Positions 17,345-26,510 of a DNA stretch of 55,645 nucleotides are shown here, piece after piece. A model generated the notes under the pieces. That model did no database searches and had not been told where the DNA came from. It saw only the letters and a list, made by a program, of their open reading frames with translations. Source of the DNA: SLAN01 sp964565375 (GTDB lineage: Bacteria; Spirochaetota; Spirochaetia; DSM-27196; SKKC01); NCBI GenBank assembly GCA_964565375.1, contig CAZMEV010000009.1:1-55645 (forward strand). Reading direction: 5' to 3'. Position 1 is the first letter of the stretch; each line of letters opens with the position of its first letter. The position numbers and the translations under genes are program-made.

Positions 17345-17848
17345 TCAGGCTGACCGGCCCCGTGAGTCTCTTGACGGCCCTTGAGAGGCTTGTGCCGAGT
17401 CCCGCTGTGGTTCAACCACTTCATGGTCCTCCCAGGAAAGCGGTCCATTGGCACCCTGCAGACGGGCAATAATCTCGGGAAACTCGTAAATCATAAGGCC
17501 GGCCTGGGTGACATCCATTCTCACCCGCTGATTGTCGACCATTCGTTCTAGTATACGCTCGGCTTCATCTACGCTCAGGCCGGTATCTACCACTACGTCA
17601 GAAACTGTGATGCGGCCGTGGAGCCGGTATGCCAGCTTGAAGACCCGCGCCTCGATGCCACGAATACGCTGACTGCGGGCCTCATCCGGAAAAATATCCG
17701 CGTGGGGTCCCCAGCCGCCGACCGGACGCTGTCCGCCGGTCTGTGAGAAATAGCGGGACCCCGCCCGTACTGCGAGCAGGGCGAGGAAAAACGGAAGCAG
17801 GAAAATGAATGGATAACCAAATAAGAAAAACACCCGCGCAACCTCCAC
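17345..17848 (-). CDS. Membrane-anchored protein with winged-helix-like domain
   Basis: 167 residues. One N-terminal membrane helix (FFLFGYPFIFLLPFFLALLAV) is followed by a cytoplasmic domain that reads like a winged helix: RVFKLAYRLHGRITVSDVVVDTGLSVDEAERILERMVDNQRV, then a strand pair ending MDVTQAGLMIYEFPEI. This resembles small spirochaetal proteins with a DeoR/ArsR-like fold used for protein contacts. DNA binding is possible but not shown. It is six bases upstream of sdaA. Function unknown. Confidence 0.75.
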   Translation of the reverse strand: MEVARVFFLFGYPFIFLLPFFLALLAVRAGSRYFSQTGGQRPVGGWGPHADIFPDEARSQRIRGIEARVFKLAYRLHGRITVSDVVVDTGLSVDEAERILERMVDNQRVRMDVTQAGLMIYEFPEIIARLQGANGPLSWEDHEVVEPQRDSAQASQGPSRDSRGRSA

Positions 17849-17910
17849 CTTGGTTCACCCTTCAGTATATCGTGACTGACCGAAGATCGCCAAATACGAA
17901 TGTGGTATTT

Positions 17911-17941
17911 CTTGCTGTCCACCAGGCTGGTGAACAGCAAG
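17911..17941 (-). terminator. Strong hairpin after the FGGY kinase gene
   Basis: CTTGCTGT-C-CACC ... GGTG-A-ACAGCAAG forms a 12-pair stem with one mismatch and a five-base loop, beginning seven bases past the kinase stop codon. There is no T tract on the minus strand, so it may be a weak terminator, an mRNA 3'-end stabiliser or a processing site between the kinase and the downstream membrane protein gene. Confidence 0.45.
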
Positions 17942-17947
17942 GAGGTG

Positions 17948-19333
17948 TCAGGCTTCCTCGGAAAGCGCTCTTCGAAACCGCGCATAGCGAGTCACATACC
18001 GCTCGAAAAGCTCCGAATACCGGGCTGTAGCCTGCAGATCGGGTTCAAATCGCTGCTCAACACGCACGAGCTGCGATGCGGCATGCTCTATAGCGGGAAA
18101 AATGCCGAGTCCTGTGAATCCTGCTGCCGCATTACCGATTATTTCGGCGTCCGGCACGCGCATTACGGCCACAGGACGGCCTACGATATCGGCCTTCATC
18201 TGATTCCAGAGCGTATTCTTGCTTTGTCCGCCACAGGCACGCAGCTCCGATACGCTGAATCCCGCCGACTCAATAAGCTGCACCGCTTCGCGGACGGCAA
18301 ATCCGATACTCTCGACCACGGCACGCCCCATATCAGCGGCACCGTGTTCGGCACCGAGGCCGATAAACATCCCGGAGGAGAACTCCCACTCGGCACCCTC
18401 ATGCAGCGTGGGAAAAAACCAGGGCTCTGCGCCCGCTTCCGTTTCAAGGATCTCCTGCATCATGGTGTCGTAGCTCTTACCCGTCTGGCCGCTGATACTG
18501 CGAAACCATTCGAAGAGCCTTCCCGTACTCGAAAGTACACCCGCTACATTCACCAGACGACCATTGACATGAGGCAGTGACCGCAACCTCGAGTCCCCGG
18601 CAGGCCGACCGGCACAATGATTGATTCCTTCCGATGTTCCCGCCCGGTCGCAGGTGCGTCCGGGTGCCAGTGTATCCGTACCAATGAGGCTCATAATAAA
18701 ATCGTAGCCTCCGGCTATGACCGGACAGCCCGCAGGCAGGCCCCAGCGATCAAGCACATCGGCGGAAACCGTACCAACATGGTCTCCGGTGTAGCGAAAC
18801 GGTGGCAGCTTTGACCACTCAACGCCGTAGGCCGTAGCCTGTTGTTCATCCCAGATATACGGGGTGAACTCGTCATTCGTTCGAATCGTTACCGCGTCAC
18901 CGGTCAGCACATAGATCAGATACTCGGGACAACTGAGAAACCACCGGACCCTATCGGCCTCCGCCGGTGCATTTCGGTAGAGCCATGCAATGCGAGGAAG
19001 GAAGAAGCTCTTACAGCCCTCCACTCTTTCGATATGCCGGTTGTCGTACCACAATAAGGTATCCGAGACTTCTTCGCCGTCGCGGTCCACCGGGACAATG
19101 GATGGCCCATTTCCACTGAGAACTACGGCGGCAGGATCACCCCATCCGGCTGAACGGGCGGCGGATACGGCCTCACGGCAAGCCAGCGCGGATGCCTCGC
19201 GCCACCGGTTCGCACCGGGGGCGCCGACCTGATGGACGGAAAGTGAGACGACCTCGCCCCGTTCGTCCACACAGGCGGCCTTGATACGTGATGTTCCGAT
19301 ATCTATGGCAATGATACTGGCGTTCTCGTGCAT
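17948..19333 (-). CDS. FGGY-family carbohydrate kinase (xylulokinase-like)
   Basis: 461 residues. The N-terminal phosphate-binding motif is IAIDIGTSRIKAACVD. The catalytic aspartate region is GGYDFIMSLIGTDTL, where family members have a conserved D, and the C-terminal FGGY signature region covers SAGFSVSELRACGGQSKNTLWNQMKADI. It phosphorylates a sugar or polyol; the substrate cannot be assigned. It begins three bases after argH, an unusual partner, so co-transcription may be incidental. Confidence 0.88.
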   Translation of the reverse strand: MHENASIIAIDIGTSRIKAACVDERGEVVSLSVHQVGAPGANRWREASALACREAVSAARSAGWGDPAAVVLSGNGPSIVPVDRDGEEVSDTLLWYDNRHIERVEGCKSFFLPRIAWLYRNAPAEADRVRWFLSCPEYLIYVLTGDAVTIRTNDEFTPYIWDEQQATAYGVEWSKLPPFRYTGDHVGTVSADVLDRWGLPAGCPVIAGGYDFIMSLIGTDTLAPGRTCDRAGTSEGINHCAGRPAGDSRLRSLPHVNGRLVNVAGVLSSTGRLFEWFRSISGQTGKSYDTMMQEILETEAGAEPWFFPTLHEGAEWEFSSGMFIGLGAEHGAADMGRAVVESIGFAVREAVQLIESAGFSVSELRACGGQSKNTLWNQMKADIVGRPVAVMRVPDAEIIGNAAAGFTGLGIFPAIEHAASQLVRVEQRFEPDLQATARYSELFERYVTRYARFRRALSEEA

Positions 19334-19336
19334 GCA

Positions 19337-20707
19337 CTACACCAACGCAATGGTGAACTCACGGCCTGTGAGCCGGCGAATTGCACCGGCCGCTTCCGCT
19401 CTGCGTATCCGTTCCGGTGTCAGAAGTTCATCCAGGGCTTGCTGTGCCGCCGCAAAGTTGGGATTCCCCGGACTGCCCACAGAAGATCGGCCGGCGAGCG
19501 CATTCTCGAACGACCACTGTTCGAGCTCATCCATGTGAGTGCCGACGTAACGATATGCATCGCGAAAGCTCTCTCCGTCTCTCACGCGGGCAAACGCTGC
19601 ATCAGTGGCATACAGTTCCGGACTCAGGCCTCCTGCGAGGGCATCCGGATGCACGGTCATGCGCTCAACGGTCCGGGTGGCAACTCGCAGAGAGAGAAGC
19701 GTTGTTTCAAGCCCCCGGAGAAACGGCTCCTTGGTATCCTGAAAGTCGCGATTATAGCCGCTTGGAAGCGATCGAATAATGTTCTTAACCGATGCAGCCT
19801 GGCCACCGACGGTACCCGCCCGAGCCCGCATGAGTTCAAGCACGTCCGGATTTCGCTTCTGAGGCATAATACTGGAACCGCTGCACAGTTCCATAGGTAA
19901 TTCAACATAACCGAACTCGGGAAGCGAAAACAGAATCAGGTCCGAAGCGAACTTGGAGAGCGTGAGCATGATCGATTCAAGAGAATCGAGTACGACCGAT
20001 TCCATTTTGCCCCGCGAGTTGTTTACCGCAAGGACGTTGTTCTGCACACGTTCAAACCCGAGCAGATCCGCGGTATACCGCCGGTCGAGATCGATGGGAA
20101 CTCCGTAGCTCGCTGCCGCACCGAGCGGAGAGCGGTCGCAGTGCCGCCGTGCCGAAACAGTTAGCTCGAGATCGTCGACAATGGCCTCAGCAACCGCCGC
20201 AGCCCACAGTCCGAACGTGCTCGGCATGGCAATCTGCATATGGGTCCGTCCTGCCATGGGCGTACGCGAGTGCTCCTGCGCACATTCAAGCAGTACGGCC
20301 ACAAGTTCAGTCGCCGCATCCTGGACCTGCCACAGCGCCTCCCGGCCGTACAGCCGCTCCGCGGCAATGACCTGATCGTTTCGCGAACGGCCGGTATGAA
20401 TCCGTTTCCCGGCCTCACCGAGCCGTTCAGTAAGCCGTGACTCGATCAGCGTATGTCCGTCTTCAAGTTCACGGGGAATCTGTACGGCTCCGGATTCGGC
20501 ATCCTGTGCGATTGCAATAAGCTCGGCAACAAGATGATCGGCGTCATCACTTGAAATGACGCGTGCGCGTTCAATAGTCCTGGCGTGTGCCATGCTGGCA
20601 ATGCAGTCGGCAACCAGCAGATGCCGGTCGAGCTCAAAGTCGTTGCCGACGGTAAATCGCTCCACAAGGTCGTCGAGGCTGTAGCCTTTGTCCCATAGTT
20701 TTCCCAT
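19337..20707 (-). CDS. argH: Argininosuccinate lyase
   Basis: 456 residues, the usual length. It cleaves argininosuccinate to arginine and fumarate, the last step of arginine synthesis. The superfamily signature GSSIMPQKRNPDVLEL (with the catalytic serine loop), the N-terminal DVDHL-like segment DADHLVAEL and HTGRSRNDQV identify it firmly. The start ATG at 20707 matches family N-termini (KLWDKGYSLDDLVERFTVG). No other arg genes are in the window. Confidence 0.95.
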   Translation of the reverse strand: MGKLWDKGYSLDDLVERFTVGNDFELDRHLLVADCIASMAHARTIERARVISSDDADHLVAELIAIAQDAESGAVQIPRELEDGHTLIESRLTERLGEAGKRIHTGRSRNDQVIAAERLYGREALWQVQDAATELVAVLLECAQEHSRTPMAGRTHMQIAMPSTFGLWAAAVAEAIVDDLELTVSARRHCDRSPLGAAASYGVPIDLDRRYTADLLGFERVQNNVLAVNNSRGKMESVVLDSLESIMLTLSKFASDLILFSLPEFGYVELPMELCSGSSIMPQKRNPDVLELMRARAGTVGGQAASVKNIIRSLPSGYNRDFQDTKEPFLRGLETTLLSLRVATRTVERMTVHPDALAGGLSPELYATDAAFARVRDGESFRDAYRYVGTHMDELEQWSFENALAGRSSVGSPGNPNFAAAQQALDELLTPERIRRAEAAGAIRRLTGREFTIALV

Positions 20708-20823
20708 AGCAGTGTACTGTGACGCTACCGATGGGCACCCGCGGTGTCAATTGGACGCTCACGAAAGTATGTACCCTGATGACATTCATACCATGATTCG
20801 GTTTATTCTACCGGGCGAGAATT

Positions 20824-23046
20824 ATGAACAACTTCCGACCATTATTTCGTGCCCGGCTCCTGCGAACACTCGCAGCTGCATTGTTTCTGGCCGCACTGGC
20901 GGCGTGTGGTCCCGCCACACTCACTGACGGCGAATACGTCGTGTACAGTTCCGATCCGAACTCGGACGGATGGCACGCAGTCTTCCGCCTGCATGTAGAA
21001 GGCGAACAGATCGTCGATTCAGGATTCGACTACGTTAACACGTCAGGCGAAGTGCTCAGCGAACAGCAATCCTGGAACGAACGGATGCGCGCTGCCTACG
21101 GGGGTGATATTGCCGACGCGTTTGAATCATTCGCGCGGACCGTGGCGGAAACCCGTGAGTTCGACCCTGCCGAACATAGCTATAACTCCAGAATACTCTC
21201 AGATGTGGCACGGTTCGGGCCGGCAGCAATTGAGGCGGCCGAAGACGGCAACACCGGAATCATACGTGTTTCCGGTGAAGACCGGGAAGTTGTCTCAGAG
21301 GACGATCTCGCCGCCGACGACGAGGAGGTCTGGCGTGCGGTAAATGCTTATCTCTCCGACGACACCCCCGAACGCCGCAGACGCGCCATGCGCGGCGGCC
21401 TCGTACGACCGGACGAAGTGGGCGGTGTCGCCGCCGTCAGTCAGGATGAGGCAGCGACAGAAGTCGGCATGGAGATCCTCGAAGCCGGCGGCACCGCCGC
21501 CGATGCGGTATTTGCAATGTCGGCGGTTCTTTCGGTGGTAGAGCCCATGCTTTCGAGTGTCTTCGGCGGAGGCACGTGGATGCTGTACTACGATGCCGAA
21601 GCAGACGAAACGGTCTCTGTCGGCGGGGTGGGACCCACACCGCAGGCTGCTACCATTGAGCGTTTTCAGGACGACTCATATTTCGGTCGTCGCGGGATTC
21701 ACCGGTCGATTGTACCCGGGGCCTGGGCCGGCTGGATGGCATTGCTGCGCGAGTACGGCGCAACGCCCCTCGACGAGCTGGTTTCCGACGCCGAGCGCAT
21801 TGCTCGCAACGGGCATGAGATGCGCGCGATGACCAACCAGTATCTATCCGGGAGACTCGGCGAGATAGAGGACTGGCCGTACGCCGCCGAGGTATACATG
21901 CCGGACGGGTCGGCCCTCGGGACCGGCGATACGATTCGCCACCCGAATATGGCCGACACGTTTGAGTCGGTAAGGCGAGCCTACGATCAAGAGCGGGCAG
22001 CCGGAGAAATCCCCGCACTCGAAGCTGCCGAGGATCACTTCTACCGTGGACCGATTGCCGAGGAAATCGCCCGGTTCTCCCGCGAGGAAGGCGGGCTCCT
22101 TACCTACAGCGATTTTGCCAACTTCGAGGGCGCCGAGATTACCGAGCCGATCACAACCGATTATCGAGGGTACGACGTGTACCAGAGCCCGCCGAACAGT
22201 CAGGGTATCGTAATGCTGCAGGCTCTCGGCATGCTCAGGCATTTTGACTTTGGCGGCCTCGGACCGCACGAGGCGGAAACCGTTCATCGCCAGGCCGAAG
22301 CCCTGAAGCTCGGATTTCTCGACCGGCACCGCTACCTCGGAGACCCCGACTTCGTGGATATAGACATCGACCTGTTACTCTCCGATGATTACCTGCGCGA
22401 ACGCGCGTCGATGATCGATGCCGATACCGTGCGCACGTGGCCGATGGATGATGTACCGAGCATGGCCGGCGGGGGAGATACCACGACCCTTCACGCGGTC
22501 GACCGGTACGGAAATGTTGCCGCGGTGACTACTTCCATCGGCATCAGTTTCATTGTGGCCGGAGAAACCGGTATTCACATGAACGAGCGCATCAGCTTCA
22601 TGAGCAACGATCCGGACCATCCCAACGCAATCGCCCCGGGCAAAAAGGTCCGCCACACCTCAATGCCGTATATCGCCAAGGAGAACGGGCGCCCGGTTAT
22701 CGCAGGCGGCGTCACCGGCGCAGACTTTCAGCCGATGGGGCAGCTTCAGCAGCTTATGCACATAATCGACTTCGGCATGAGTCCGCAGGAGGCGGTGGAA
22801 GCTCCACGCTTTGACGTGCGGGTCTTCCCTCAGACGTTCTTTCCCTACCGGGTACAGAACCGGCTGCTTTTCGAGCCTGACTTCCCTCAGAATACACGAA
22901 ACAGTCTGGCCGCTCGAGGACATGACGTGGGGACAGGCACATACTGGGGCCATGCGACGGTCATTCAGATTGACGACCATGAAGCCGGCGAAATGTCCAC
23001 CGGAGCGGAAGTTCGTGAGGTCGATGCGCTCGGACTGGTTCGATAG
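20824..23046 (+). CDS. Lipoprotein gamma-glutamyltranspeptidase with N-terminal FMN-binding-like domain
   Basis: 740 residues; typical GGTs are about 550-580. A signal peptide ends in lipobox ALAAC (C28). Residues ~32-180 resemble an extracytoplasmic FMN_bind-type domain (DGWHAVFRLHVEGEQIVDSGFDYVN), but without the usual SGAT flavinylation motif. From ~195 it is a GGT/acylase precursor: GGVAAVSQDEAATEVGMEILEAGGTAADA, FGGGTWMLYY, and the autoprocessing site GGGD-T553-TTLHAVDRYGN, with T553 the expected N-terminal nucleophile of the small subunit. It would hydrolyse gamma-glutamyl peptides outside the cytoplasmic membrane. An ABC importer starts six bases after its stop, so the pair likely cleaves and then imports. 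Confidence 0.9.
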   Translation: MNNFRPLFRARLLRTLAAALFLAALAACGPATLTDGEYVVYSSDPNSDGWHAVFRLHVEGEQIVDSGFDYVNTSGEVLSEQQSWNERMRAAYGGDIADAFESFARTVAETREFDPAEHSYNSRILSDVARFGPAAIEAAEDGNTGIIRVSGEDREVVSEDDLAADDEEVWRAVNAYLSDDTPERRRRAMRGGLVRPDEVGGVAAVSQDEAATEVGMEILEAGGTAADAVFAMSAVLSVVEPMLSSVFGGGTWMLYYDAEADETVSVGGVGPTPQAATIERFQDDSYFGRRGIHRSIVPGAWAGWMALLREYGATPLDELVSDAERIARNGHEMRAMTNQYLSGRLGEIEDWPYAAEVYMPDGSALGTGDTIRHPNMADTFESVRRAYDQERAAGEIPALEAAEDHFYRGPIAEEIARFSREEGGLLTYSDFANFEGAEITEPITTDYRGYDVYQSPPNSQGIVMLQALGMLRHFDFGGLGPHEAETVHRQAEALKLGFLDRHRYLGDPDFVDIDIDLLLSDDYLRERASMIDADTVRTWPMDDVPSMAGGGDTTTLHAVDRYGNVAAVTTSIGISFIVAGETGIHMNERISFMSNDPDHPNAIAPGKKVRHTSMPYIAKENGRPVIAGGVTGADFQPMGQLQQLMHIIDFGMSPQEAVEAPRFDVRVFPQTFFPYRVQNRLLFEPDFPQNTRNSLAARGHDVGTGTYWGHATVIQIDDHEAGEMSTGAEVREVDALGLVR

Positions 23047-23052
23047 GTTTCC

Positions 23053-24045
23053 ATGCATCTTGAGCTCGAGCGCGTAAGCAAGGACTTCGGAAATACCCGG
23101 GTGGTAGACGATGTCTCACTCACTGTCGAGTCGGGTGAGCTCGTGAGCCTCGTAGGGCCGTCAGGCGTCGGGAAAACAACCCTTCTGCGCATGATCGCCG
23201 GTATGGAGGAGCCGACAGAGGGACAGATCCGGTTCGAACATCCGGTTACCGAACAGGAACCGGTTATTCTCGTGTTCCAGGACTATATGCTCTTCCCTCA
23301 TATGACGATACGCGACAACGTGGGATTCGGCCTCGCGCAGCGTGGCTGGATTTCGCGCGCGGAACGCGACGAACGGGTGAACGATTCGCTGCGCTACTTT
23401 GAGCTTGAAGAGTGCGCAGCACGATACCCCGCACAGATCTCCGGGGGCCAGAAGCAGCGTGCAGCACTGGCCCGCGCGCTCGTACTCAAGCCGGCGGTGC
23501 TGCTTCTCGACGAGCCGTTCGCCCACCTCGATCGTAATCTGAAACTCCAGACCGCCGAGTACATTCGCACTACCCAGCGCAGTTTCGGAACAACCACGAT
23601 AGCCGTAACGCATGACCTCGAGGAGGCGTTCGCCATGAGCGACCGCCTTGGCGTCATGCTGAAAGGTCGTATTGCACGATACGATACGGTACAGGAAGTC
23701 TATGACCGTCCGGGCACGCTTGAGGCAGCCAGGTTTCTCGGCCCGGTGAACCGGGTCGAAACCGCCAATGCCGAAGGCTTGTGTCTTCCGAGAAGCCCTG
23801 AGGGAACAGAGATACTTTTTCGAGCCGAGCACGTCCAGCTCGCACCGGCCGACGAGGTTAACGAGTGCGGCACCCCGGCGACGGTCTCGGATGTCCGCTT
23901 TCTCGGTATTGTCGTTCGCTATACAATCCGATTCGGAGACTATGACGTGGTCGCATTCGACCTGAGCCGGCGCTTTTCCACAGGCGACCGGGTAATCATC
24001 AATCTTACCGATTTTTTCGAACCGCTTGACTCGCCGGATTATTGA
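23053..24045 (+). CDS. ABC transporter ATP-binding protein (YnjD/PotA-type)
   Basis: 330 residues. Walker A GPSGVGKTT (residues 35-43), signature QISGGQKQRAALARAL, Walker B VLLLDEPFAHLD and the switch histidine in TIAVTHDLEEAFA are intact. A C-terminal TOBE-like regulatory domain follows (LFRAEHVQLAPADEVN). It energises the importer made by the two permeases at 25569-27298 and the lipoprotein at 24260. Just before the stop begins a 55-bp sequence that is repeated beyond the assembly gap. Confidence 0.92.
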   Translation: MHLELERVSKDFGNTRVVDDVSLTVESGELVSLVGPSGVGKTTLLRMIAGMEEPTEGQIRFEHPVTEQEPVILVFQDYMLFPHMTIRDNVGFGLAQRGWISRAERDERVNDSLRYFELEECAARYPAQISGGQKQRAALARALVLKPAVLLLDEPFAHLDRNLKLQTAEYIRTTQRSFGTTTIAVTHDLEEAFAMSDRLGVMLKGRIARYDTVQEVYDRPGTLEAARFLGPVNRVETANAEGLCLPRSPEGTEILFRAEHVQLAPADEVNECGTPATVSDVRFLGIVVRYTIRFGDYDVVAFDLSRRFSTGDRVIINLTDFFEPLDSPDY

Positions 24046-24229
24046 CCTTCGAACCGCTTTTCGGTTTGCATACANNNNNNNNNNNNNNNNNNNNNNNNNN
24101 NNNNNNNNNNNNNNNNNNNNNNNNNNNNNNNNNNNNNNNNNNNNNNNNNNNNNNNNNNNNNNNNNNNNNNNNNNAACCGCTTGACTCGCCGGATTATTGA
24201 CCTTCGAACCGCTTTTCGGTTTGCATACA
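24020..24229. repeat. 55-bp direct repeat flanking a 100-N scaffold gap
   Basis: Bases 24020-24074 and 24175-24229 are identical over 55 bases and border 100 Ns (24075-24174). The unit starts inside the ATPase 3' end (AACCGCTTGACTCGCCGG) and ends TCGGTTTGCATACA, whose last 14 bases recur once more at 24230. Either the two contigs really overlap and the gap is empty, or an array of this unit exists. Confidence 0.85.
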
Positions 24230-24259
24230 TCGGTTTGCATACAGAGGAGAACCTTGAAC

Positions 24260-25552
24260 ATGCTTTACGACGAGAATACGACTTTTCCCATTCGCCGGTA
24301 CCGGCTGTTCCCGGTCTTCCGCTCAATAGCTCGGAGCACCGCGGCGCTCGCATTCGTGGCCCTTTTTCTCATGCTGCCCGGATGTGCTCAGGAAGAAGAA
24401 GAGCGCGACTGGACCGAAGCATCCTTCGACGAAATTGTCGACGCCGCAGAGGGAACTACAGTCCGCATTCACATGTGGGGAGGTTCCGCTACCATTAACG
24501 AATGGGTCGACGGCCCGTTTTCCGACCACCTCGCCGATAATTACGATATTACTCTCGAGCGTATCGCAATGGATGCGCCGGTCTTCGTAAACCGCCTCCT
24601 GACCGAGCGGCAGGCCGGTCGAAGCGAGGGCAGCATGGATGTAATGTGGATCGACGGCGAGAACTTCCGCAACGCCAGGGAAGGAGACGCGCTTTACGGT
24701 CCATTTCTCGAGGTGCTGCCGAACTTCAATAGTTACGTGGATCAGACACTCGCAGAAACTGACTTCGGATTTCCGATCGACGGCTACGAAGCCCCATGGG
24801 GAACGGGACAGTTCGTGTTCGAATACGATTCAGCGGCAGTTGAACCGCCTGCAAGTTTTGCCGAGCTCCCTGAATGGGTTCGTGAGCATCCGGGGCGCTT
24901 CACCTATCCGCAGCCACCGGATTTCACAGGATCAGCCTTCGTGCGGCAGGCCTTCGTTGCTCTTACCGGTGGACACGAGCAATATATGGACGGATTCGAC
25001 GAGGCACTGTACGAGGAAAATGCGCCGGTCCTTTTCGACTATCTGCGTGACATAGAGCCACATCTCTGGGAGCAGGGGCAGACCTATCCTTCCGACCTGT
25101 CTTCCCTCGATACCCTCTTTCAGGACGGAGAGGTTTTTATGTCGATGTCCTACGACCAGGCACGAGCCCAGAGCTACATTGAACAGGGTCGTTATCCGGA
25201 CAGTGTTCGCACCACGGTCATGGAAGAAGGATCGTTCGCCGACGCGCATTACCTTGCTATTGCCTTCAATACACCGAATGTCCCCGGTGCACTGACGGTC
25301 ATTAACGCTGCACAGTCGCCTGAGATGCAGCTGTCGAAAATGAACCCCGAGAACTGGGGTGATTTTCCGGTCCTCGACATGAATGAACTTGATCCTGATA
25401 TGTGGGGAGAGTTCGACGCAGTCGACATGGGCGAAGCAACACTTTCGCCGGAGGAGCTCGAAGCAGTGGCAATGCCGGAGATTCCCGCCGAATACCTCGA
25501 ACGTCTCGACAGCGACTGGGAACGGGTTATTCTCCGCGAACAGGATTTTTAA
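24260..25552 (+). CDS. ABC transporter solute-binding lipoprotein (YnjB-like)
   Basis: 430 residues from ATG 24260 with AGAGGAG ten bases upstream. A long N-region with arginines precedes the lipobox MLPGC (C42). The mature protein is a family-1 type binding protein with the YnjB-style phrases VRIHMWGGSATINEWVDG, MDVMWIDGENF and APWGTGQFVFEYD. E. coli YnjBCD is of uncertain substrate; thiamine- and iron-type binding proteins are related. Here it is encoded between its ATPase and permeases and downstream of a gamma-glutamyltranspeptidase. Confidence 0.9.
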   Translation: MLYDENTTFPIRRYRLFPVFRSIARSTAALAFVALFLMLPGCAQEEEERDWTEASFDEIVDAAEGTTVRIHMWGGSATINEWVDGPFSDHLADNYDITLERIAMDAPVFVNRLLTERQAGRSEGSMDVMWIDGENFRNAREGDALYGPFLEVLPNFNSYVDQTLAETDFGFPIDGYEAPWGTGQFVFEYDSAAVEPPASFAELPEWVREHPGRFTYPQPPDFTGSAFVRQAFVALTGGHEQYMDGFDEALYEENAPVLFDYLRDIEPHLWEQGQTYPSDLSSLDTLFQDGEVFMSMSYDQARAQSYIEQGRYPDSVRTTVMEEGSFADAHYLAIAFNTPNVPGALTVINAAQSPEMQLSKMNPENWGDFPVLDMNELDPDMWGEFDAVDMGEATLSPEELEAVAMPEIPAEYLERLDSDWERVILREQDF

Positions 25553-25568
25553 AAGACTCTCCCAGGGT

Positions 25569-26510
25569 ATGGAGCAGCAATACCGATCAGCTGCAGGGCT
25601 GGTAAACAGAATCGAACGCGGACTGCGCTCACATCCTCGCGCGCGAATTGCGCTTTCGCTCGCTTCGCTCGTGCTGCCTTTTGTCGTGGTGTTTCTCGGC
25701 GGTGTTGTCCTGTCGGTCGTCCAGTCATTCGGTGTCTGGTCACCGGTAGAACCGGCCGCTTCAGGGTTTTCGGTATACCGGGAGCTTCTGACCGATCCCT
25801 GGTTTCTCGGAAACGCATGGTTCTCCGCGTCGGTAGCATTCCGCTCGGCGCTGATTTCGGTGGTCGGAGGCTTTCTCCTCGCCCTCGCGGTCTGGAAACT
25901 GCCGCAGAGCTTTCAGGGACCGGCGGTAATCTACCATGTTCCGCTCATACTGCCCCACCTTGCCGTAGCGCTCGTCGTGATGGTGATATTCGGGAGCACC
26001 GGATTTCTCGCACGCCTGGCGGCACTCCTTGAGTCTCTCTCGTTTCCGGTTGGCTACGACTCCCCGTTGTTCAGTCCGGACGGCCATGGCCTTGTTATTG
26101 CCTATGTCTATAAAGAGCTTCCCTTTGCCGCGGTACTCCTGCTTCCTGTATTGCGCGGTATAGATCCACGGCTCGTCCAGACCGCGGAAATGCTCGGCGC
26201 CGGACGCGCAACCATCATGCGCCGAATTATAATCCCGGAGGTGGCTCCGGTAGCGGCGACGGTGTTCATTATTCTGTTTCTTTACGCGTTCGGCGCATAC
26301 GACATACCCTTCGTTCTCGGCAGTTCCCGCCCACAGATGCTGTCCATCGCTGCGTATACGGTATACTTTGAGCGGCAGCTTGCGATGCGTCCGCTGGCAT
26401 ATGCAATGCTCTCGCTTATGGCCCTGACATCGATCATCCTGCTTTACATGTACGCCCGCCTTGCCCGTAAAGTGGAACACGTCGCGCAACCCGGGATGAA
26501 GCGCCTATGA
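25569..26510 (+). CDS. ABC transporter permease 1 (YnjC N-half-like)
   Basis: 313 residues from ATG 25569, about six membrane helices. The cytoplasmic EAA loop is TAEMLGAGRATIMRRIIIPEVAP. E. coli YnjC is one double-length permease; here the two halves are separate genes. It starts 16 bases after the binding protein and overlaps the second permease by four bases. Confidence 0.9.
   Translation: MEQQYRSAAGLVNRIERGLRSHPRARIALSLASLVLPFVVVFLGGVVLSVVQSFGVWSPVEPAASGFSVYRELLTDPWFLGNAWFSASVAFRSALISVVGGFLLALAVWKLPQSFQGPAVIYHVPLILPHLAVALVVMVIFGSTGFLARLAALLESLSFPVGYDSPLFSPDGHGLVIAYVYKELPFAAVLLLPVLRGIDPRLVQTAEMLGAGRATIMRRIIIPEVAPVAATVFIILFLYAFGAYDIPFVLGSSRPQMLSIAAYTVYFERQLAMRPLAYAMLSLMALTSIILLYMYARLARKVEHVAQPGMKRL

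Noticed and set aside
24160..24230. tRNA-like T-loop motif (CTTCGAACC) near the first gap
   Set aside because: No acceptor stem or anticodon arm can be built around it; it belongs to the 55-bp repeat.
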